From contig NC_091272.1 in NCBI RefSeq assembly GCF_042100115.1, forward strand, positions 4,030,001-4,094,000: a stretch of DNA of 64,000 nt, written 5' to 3'. This document shows positions 57,975-64,000 of the stretch, in pieces (the stretch's first letter is position 1; the number at the start of each line of letters is the position of its first letter). The notes below the pieces were generated by a model that worked only from the letters and a program-made list of their open reading frames with translations, was not told the origin of the DNA and did not search any database. Position numbers and translations under genes: made by a program. The DNA is from Alternaria dauci. Its lineage: Eukaryota; Ascomycota; Dothideomycetes; Pleosporales; Pleosporaceae.

Positions 57975-58225
57975 ATGGACGGCGCAGGAATCGGAGCAAG
58001 TTCATTCAGTAAAGCAGAATGTGTGGTGACTTGTGACTCTCGCAATAGGTTGCACGCTAACTTGTCGTAGTAAAGAAACAAATAAAGCTTGAAGAACAAA
58101 AGAAGGTCGATGAGAAGACCGATCTAACCAAGAATAAAGATGATCTGGAAGAGGGTGAGGACAGGAGAAAGAAGGGCAGGGTGAACCGATGGATCAATTA
58201 TGCAATGTCGAGTCTTGCTGGCTAA
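57975..58225 (+). CDS. Small charged two-exon protein, unknown
   Basis: A short first exon (MDGAGIGASSF...) begins at 57975 (CACTATGG context). It joins an exon at 58071-58225 through an intron with a GCTAAC branch site and a CGTAG acceptor. Two donors fit in the same phase: GTAAAG at 58009 (62 residues) or GTGTGG at 58021 (66 residues); the first is the better fungal donor. The second exon encodes a highly charged, probably helical segment (KLEEQKKVDEKTDLTKNKDD, then EGEDRRKKGRVNRWINYAMS) ending SLAG. No signal peptide or known family. The evidence is coding character plus coherent splice signals. Confidence 0.5.
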
Positions 58226-59492
58226 AGGTCAAGTTGCGAGACGACTCGCAAATATGTGTTGGTACAAGGAAGTCGTTGTACAACCTGAGTACAACGCTCC
58301 TGATCAGGATGCGTGAAACGATCATGCTACCGAATCACGCGCATCTACAGTAGTATGCAATGTTCGGTTGTGTGACCAGATTAATCGCTTTCCCGTTGTC
58401 GTCCCAACCTGCAGCTGTATATGCGCACAAAGTATATCACTGCTGTTGAAGCTTTTTCTGTCAGCACACTACCTGCATTAGAACCTCACAGTTCTGTAGA
58501 ATTGGCTGACAGTCGAAATGCTAAGGATGAGTAGAACACGTAGAACGCTGCATGCACTGAGGAGACATGCCTGTGGTACCGTTGCATGAACAGCTCAGCC
58601 TCAAAGTCAGCGAGCATGCCCATGATTGATGGCAAGACTAAATTCATTTCGACTTGCAAAAACTCTCCTCTGGAAGAAGAGCTGTGAATGTTAAACCACC
58701 TGCACGGACCTCATCACAGAACGCAACGTGGGAGAAATGACGTCGAGAGAGCAGGGTCAGGAGCCCTAGGCGCAAGATACAATAGCTTTGCCTCAATTGA
58801 AACATGCAGGAACCTAGAAACCAGCGATAGGTGGAAAAATCCTCTCGTCTCCTTTCATGGGAGGTTGATCAAAACGACGTCAGCCCTAGTACAAAGGCTA
58901 GAGGTGCCGCCAACTGCCCGCTATCGCACTTGGCCCTTTCTTTTTTCTTTCTTTTCCCAGCGACGAGGCTTCAGTATGCGGCCACTCTGACTAATGCTGC
59001 GCGCTCGAATAGCCTACCATCCTACCGTTTGTTGGGTTCTGCATGGTGCCCAGGTGTGCTTGAGGCCGAGGCTGTACCAAGGAAAAGCAAATGGGTAGCG
59101 GACAGAACGTCGACATCGTCGGCACCATTGCTACAGAAACCTGAAGTACGATGACGGGATGCTGATCGCCAAAAGAGGTTGAGGATGGCGATCGGGATAA
59201 ACTGATGATGCCCGGGAAGTGAAAACACTTTCTCGCTGCAGGGTCACAATGTGTAATTCCGTTCATGACCGTACCCAACTGTGAATGTAGGTCAGAGAAC
59301 GGATTGATCAAAGAGGTTGTTGATTGTATGATAAGTTCTTACCACAGGTAAAACGCCTAGTACCAAGCACAGCGCGCCGATGAAACCGTAATATGATGCC
59401 AGCTTACTACGGCATTCATGACTGTTGACCATTATTAAAAAAAAAGGTGGTATATGTAAATGGAAGAAAAAAGACATCGCTGCCGAGGCTAC
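58226..59492. other. Intergenic region
   Basis: About 1.27 kb between the small charged gene and the 3' end of the laccase gene. Open frames of about 100 codons on both strands near 58,690-59,310 overlap each other and show no protein character. The laccase 3' flank contains an A-run near 59,435. Nothing else was recognised. Confidence 0.5.
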
Positions 59493-61596
59493 CTATAGCC
59501 CAGAATCTCCGGGGAAGAGTATACCACCAGGATGAAACAACCTGTGATACGTTTGCCAGTTCTTGCACGTCCTCTTCATTTCAGCAAATCCATCCTTGGC
59601 CTTGATCTCAGACGAGCGCTCAAGGAACTGTACGCCAAGACCGGCCGCTACATGGAAGGGGATATGGCAGTGCATCAGCCATGCTCCTGGGTTGTCAGAC
59701 TCAAAGGCGAGGACGAGGTAACCTCTAGCGGGCAGGTTGGCTGTGTCTCGGCGGATGGGGTTGTTGGTCTTGAGTCGGGAGATGTCACCATTCCAGACCG
59801 CATTCTCCTGCTGGTCCAAAACGTAGAAGTCGTGACCATGAAGATGGATGGGATGGGGCAGTGGTGGCGCAGTGTTGTTGGTGGTGTCTTGTTGGATGAC
59901 CCAGTATTGCCACTACAGTTACTGTTAGTCGTGGAAGGTTCAATGTGCAACGCTGTGGACCCACCTGGTGCTTTTCGTCGACTTCGAACACATGTCGGTT
60001 GTTTCCATACGTGACGTTTCCATCCAACACATCCTGTAGTGTGGGTCGATCGAGGTCGATTCCCATCGGATTACCATTTACGAGCCACTGTACCAGTCCC
60101 TGGCTCTGTGTTACATCGCTAGTGTAGTTGTCGTTGAAACCGAAAGTCAACGATTCGGGCATCTCCTGGGGAACATTCGTCTTGGAGTACGGGATGATGT
60201 TTTGTTCGTCATAACAACCCACTGGGAGAACACGGGCAGTCGAATTGGGCTCCCCAGCTGGTGCGCCAGCATAGCGGAATATGCTCTTGATATTCGCCGC
60301 ATTTGCATTGGGACCGTCGCATCTGCCACCAGTACCTACACGCCACCAGTAATTGCCAATAGGCTCGGTTGCGTTAATGATTATCTCATAACGTTGACCT
60401 AGTGACCATGTTAGTGAAACGTTCTCTAGCAGCAGTTATCGTGGCGGTATTCTCGTGGGCGGGGGCGTGTCGCACAGGCCCATGTTGTGAGAACCGCAAC
60501 GGGCGGGTAGATAGTGAACGACCCAGCTCAACTTACCAACTGAAAGAACAAGGTTGTCGGTCCAGAAAGGCTCAATTGGTGTGAAGTCGGCAGATATAAC
60601 CTGAAAAGAGTGTCCATCAAGGCCGACATGCAGGTAGTTGTTGATACCAGTGTTGACAAGTCGCAACAGATGCGTCTTTCCAGGGGTAAGGATCGTCTCT
60701 GCGTATTTTCCCCCTGCGGCGGACGTCATCGTGCCATTGATGAGAACGTTGTCTGCAACTGGAGGACCATTGGCATGAACAGCTGCGGCATTCACTGTGA
60801 ATGTGGTCGCGTGGAACCAGTCTGTCATCGGCAGCACACCAAGATCGATGTCATAGTTCGCCGTTGCTGGGCCCCGTATGATCATGGGGCCCACAAGACC
60901 ATCGCCATACTGTACAGAATAGTGCGAGTGATACCACTGTGGTTGTCAGAAATATTTTGATCACATGTTGCACTAGTGGGGAGGCTTACCGTGGTGCCGT
61001 ATTGTGTCGCCTTGAATTTGTAGACTTTGGAGTCACCAGGCGCAATTGGGCATTCGGTGATGCCGTTGACACCATCTTGCTCATTTGATCCAAGTTGCCT
61101 TAGACCATGCCAATGCAAACCTGTCCCGTTGGTTTGGAGGTCATTAGTTACGGTTATCTCAAGGTCATCGCCCCAGTCTGCCAGGATGGTCTACAATATG
61201 TCAGTAGAGACACGAAAAATTTGCGGTTGATGTGCTTACGGGTCCAGGCGTTTGGCCGTTGATCAGCAAGACTGGTCTCTCAAAACCATCCGGGGCTCCC
61301 GTGCTATTCGTAATCGTCAAATGGTACTTGACGGTCTTTCCAGTATTTGGCCAGTGGAGATCCATGTCCGTATCGATGTTGAAGTCGCCATTCCAGCATC
61401 CTCGTGATGTTGGACCGTGGTTGCAGTTCGTCTTGTAGCCCTCTCGTTTTTGATGGCCACTCCATAAGCCTGTTTCTTTCCATGGAACCTCAAGATGTCT
61501 AGGTGTGAGATTTTCCACAGAGGGTACTGTCAACGAAGTAACGGATGGCAGGATAAGTCCTAAGGCCGTGGCCGCTTTGAACAAAAAGGCAACCAT
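59493..61596 (-). CDS. Ascomycete laccase (multicopper oxidase)
   Basis: Exons are 61596-61240, 61190-60990, 60936-60537, 60398-59965 and 59912-59493, with introns of 49, 53, 138 and 52 bases, all with GT-AG ends, giving 603 residues. A signal peptide (MVAFLFKAATALGLILPSVTS) marks it as secreted. The four copper motifs are present: HWHG (145-148), WYHSHY (187-192), HPIHLHGHDF (484-493) and HCHIPFHVAAGLGVQF (545-560), with Leu at the axial type 1 position (556). The N-terminal Cys-rich block (GPTSRGCWNGDFNIDTD) and the C-terminal DSGL tail are hallmarks of asco-laccases; the tail normally plugs the trinuclear channel. It oxidises phenols with reduction of oxygen to water. Its role (melanin, lignin or detoxification) cannot be told from sequence. 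Confidence 0.94.
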
Positions 61597-64000
61597 TATG
61601 GATGAAGCAAGAAGGAACGAAGGGACTTAAATGTAGAAGGCAGCTGCCACAGCCTGTAAGCACGAGATCAAACAGGTAGGCCCAGATCAACTAATGTAAA
61701 ACGGAAAGCGAAAGGCTGGCTGATCGGGTAGACAAAGGATGGTACGAGTGATTATATCTTCACTATGGCAACTTGCCCTGCTGCTCTAGTGGGCCGAGAG
61801 ATAACCCGGAAAGGCTACCAGCGCCAACAGTGCAGAGTTCCCACCACTAGCTAGTGGTATGATCATTCCATGTAAAGAATACGGCCGCGAGAGTTTCCAA
61901 GATCGTCATGAGTACGGCCTACGGCACATGGACGGTAAGGGTGTTGGCTGAGTATGGGCGCCTTGCCCAGAGCTGTGAGCGTAAGATGCGGATGCATATC
62001 AGCCCTAAGTATATGAACGGAGATTTCTGAGTGGTCTCTTCTGCCGCAAAGGTTGGCATCACTCGCGTTGCACGACTGAATGCAGCTAGACCTACCGAGC
62101 CTCGGCGATGGACATTGACTGAAGATGGCGAGCTAGGCACTCGGCAGAGACGCAGCGGGTGCTGAGTCGTACAAGCAGGCGGTAGCTCCAGCAGGCTGTG
62201 ATGCTGCATCAAGCGGTGATGTGCCTTGGGTCGCGCAGGAAGTGGGGCATGTGAAGCATAGCTTGACATGTAGAAACATGCAGTAGATGCCGGTATGGGT
62301 ACTATGCAGAGCCGTCGCCAGGGCTAGCCGTGGAGTCGAGAGCCGCCTCCAGGGCGTGTAAAGCTTGATAGAGGTCAAGCGAGACGACGAAGGGTCTCGG
62401 AAGCGCAAGCGAGTCAACAGTTGGCGACGATCTGTGCTATTTCTTACCAGCGCTAAGCTTGGCTGGGGCTAGCGTGTCTGCTGTGTCGGACATCTGTGAG
62501 GGGGGCCGGACATCCTCGTCCGACCACAACATCACCACATCACAATATTGACCACTGAGAAGACGTCCTGAGGAAAAGATATGTGGGTTAGACATGGATT
62601 TGCGCCTCGACTCGGCTATCATCGCCACTTCTCCAGCTTGCCGTGTCGCTCTCATGACGTTCAGGACTAAGGTCAGACTATTGATATGCATCAGAGCTGC
62701 ATTGGCCGTCTTGGGCAGCCACAGGCGCTGCGATAGTGTCACCGGAGGCCTCATATCTCCAACAAGATCTTGATGCTTCAACGTTGCCACTTTGACGATA
62801 CGGCTGGAGCGGATCCATCTCCGCATGCTTGGTTCCAAGCGAAGAAGGCATCGCCGGATCAAGCTCATGGCTACACATCCTCCATACTTGTGGTAATTCG
62901 GCAATGTCAAAGTATTCCTGCTCAAGAGCTGAAAGCAGATCGATTGGATGCATCCCAGGCTGCTACATGGCCATTCCCACGTCATCCTTGCCAGCAGCGC
63001 CTGCCGGTCATTATCCGCATGCTTACCCCTACCAACTCAGAGCTTTTGACAGAAAGCGAACTTCTAACGGTCTTGTGTCAGATCTGGTGCAGTTTCTTCC
63101 ATATCAGTGGTTACAACACTGACAGCGAAGAGCGCCACAATATTGAAGGTGCAAAGTGGGTCTGCTTACTTGCATCTTGCAGAGAATCCTTTGCGCAGCA
63201 CACAATACCTCGTATTGTTTTCCTCAGGTGAGGAGTCAGCCTTATGGTTCTGTTCACCGTAGTATCAGCCACAGCACAGCAAGTGCTTATTCATGTGCAT
63301 TGATCTCTGGGCATGCTCCTTGGATGCGTCTTCCTCATTTTATTGTGCCGTCATGATTTAGGTCTTTGGTCACAAGTGGGATGATACGAATCTATGGATC
63401 GTGAGTGGTAATTGATTGCTTGCTATACCTTGCATGCGAACCGGTCGTTCGGCGTCGCCTAGGTCAGTGCGGTACCTGAAGCGCTTCATCCGCGCGGAAG
63501 AAGCAATGTTTGGCGGCGGACATCTCAGTCATAATGCATCATCCATGGATAATTCGTGATCAATGCCCACTCGCCCACGGTTGCGCTCTGCACTACCATG
63601 CCGAAGTTCCGGTTGCGATGTACAACAGAAGGTACTGTCGGTACTTCAATGGCCACTCTCATTTAGGATCGGATAATCAGGCCCAGGGTTTGCAAATAAC
63701 CACTCAATCCGATCCGCTATGTCAATTCTCCTGATCATGAACAGGGATTTAATTTTCCGACATGCATGCATTCCAAAGGCCGTATGACGTCCTTCATCTA
63801 CTATCCGCTGCACAAGGCAACATGAATCGCGCGGAGCAATCACAACCCTGGCATTAAACTGTCGTCACAACCCGTCATATCTCGAGCTGTTTTGCGTGAT
63901 CCGGTAGGTCAATTCGTAGCTACCTGCGTCTTGAGGCGTATAGGCGATTCTCGACAGCCGTAACCATGGCAAACTTCACCTGTAAGCTTTCGGAAATTGA
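61597..64000. other. Right-end region, no convincing gene
   Basis: About 2.4 kb. The first part is the laccase promoter. A minus-strand open frame of 182 codons (62985-62437) has a weakly protein-like C-terminal half and a second overlapping minus frame (62953-62678) with similar character, as if one gene had been frameshifted; no family is certain. The last 45 bases contain an ATG in good context (63,966, AACCATGG) that may begin a gene beyond the window. No RNA gene or repeat was recognised. Confidence 0.4.

Noticed and set aside
62770..63231. 153-codon plus-strand frame near the right end
   Set aside because: Complementary to the more protein-like minus-strand frames and without recognisable features.
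63966..64000. ATG in good context at the window edge (MANFTCKLSEI)
   Set aside because: Only 11 codons are visible; too short to support a gene.

Overview
This window looks like filamentous ascomycete DNA, most likely a Dothideomycete (Pleosporales-type) chromosome with a two-compartment genome. The genes have short fungal introns (46-138 bases, GTANGT-type donors, CTAAC/CTGAC-type branch sites). They encode typical ascomycete proteins: an asco-laccase with a C-terminal DSGL tail, a con-6 conidiation protein, a Zn(II)2Cys6 protein and Atg27. The left half carries the signature of repeat-induced point mutation (RIP): CpA and TpG are almost absent, TpA is everywhere, and relic reading frames are broken almost only by TAA/TAG where Gln codons would be expected.

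Positions 1 to about 32,400 form an AT-rich, gene-free block of mutated transposable elements. I recognise: (i) a Helitron-type Rep/helicase relic on the minus strand (about 4.0-8.6 kb), split by a later insertion; (ii) two Gypsy-type integrase relics (16.4-16.8 kb minus, 20.6-21.5 kb plus); (iii) a repeat called 'family A' here, about 1.4 kb, in eight copies or fragments in both orientations, without terminal inverted repeats or LTRs, with 12-14-nt target duplications where they can be read and one shared ancestral reading frame; (iv) 'family B', about 1.3 kb, with roughly 11-nt target duplications, one copy nested inside another, and evidence of a local inversion of about 5 kb. The rest of the block is degenerate and I could not assign it.

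The change to ordinary sequence falls within a few tens of bases near 32,400. The right half (32.4-64 kb) has normal base composition and holds ATG27 (minus), a possible 47-residue protein (minus), a gene-poor 4.5 kb, a con-6 gene (plus), a Pac4-like proteasome assembly chaperone (minus), a carnosine N-methyltransferase-like gene (plus), a Zn2Cys6 protein (minus), LSM7 (plus), a hydrophilic LEA-like protein (plus), a secreted AstE/AspA-type metallo-hydrolase (minus), a C-terminally anchored membrane protein (minus), a GMC oxidoreductase with one in-frame TGA (plus), an Hsp20 chaperone (minus), a Bet v1/SRPBCC-fold protein (plus), a small charged two-exon protein (plus) and a laccase (minus). 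The last 2.4 kb have no convincing gene.

The genes are mostly unrelated housekeeping or stress functions, not a pathway cluster. Several pairs share divergent promoter regions (PAC4/CARNMT, Zn2Cys6/LSM7, Hsp20/SRPBCC). Exon joins were chosen so that reading frame, splice consensus and family similarity agree. All family assignments come from reading the sequence; no database search was run.
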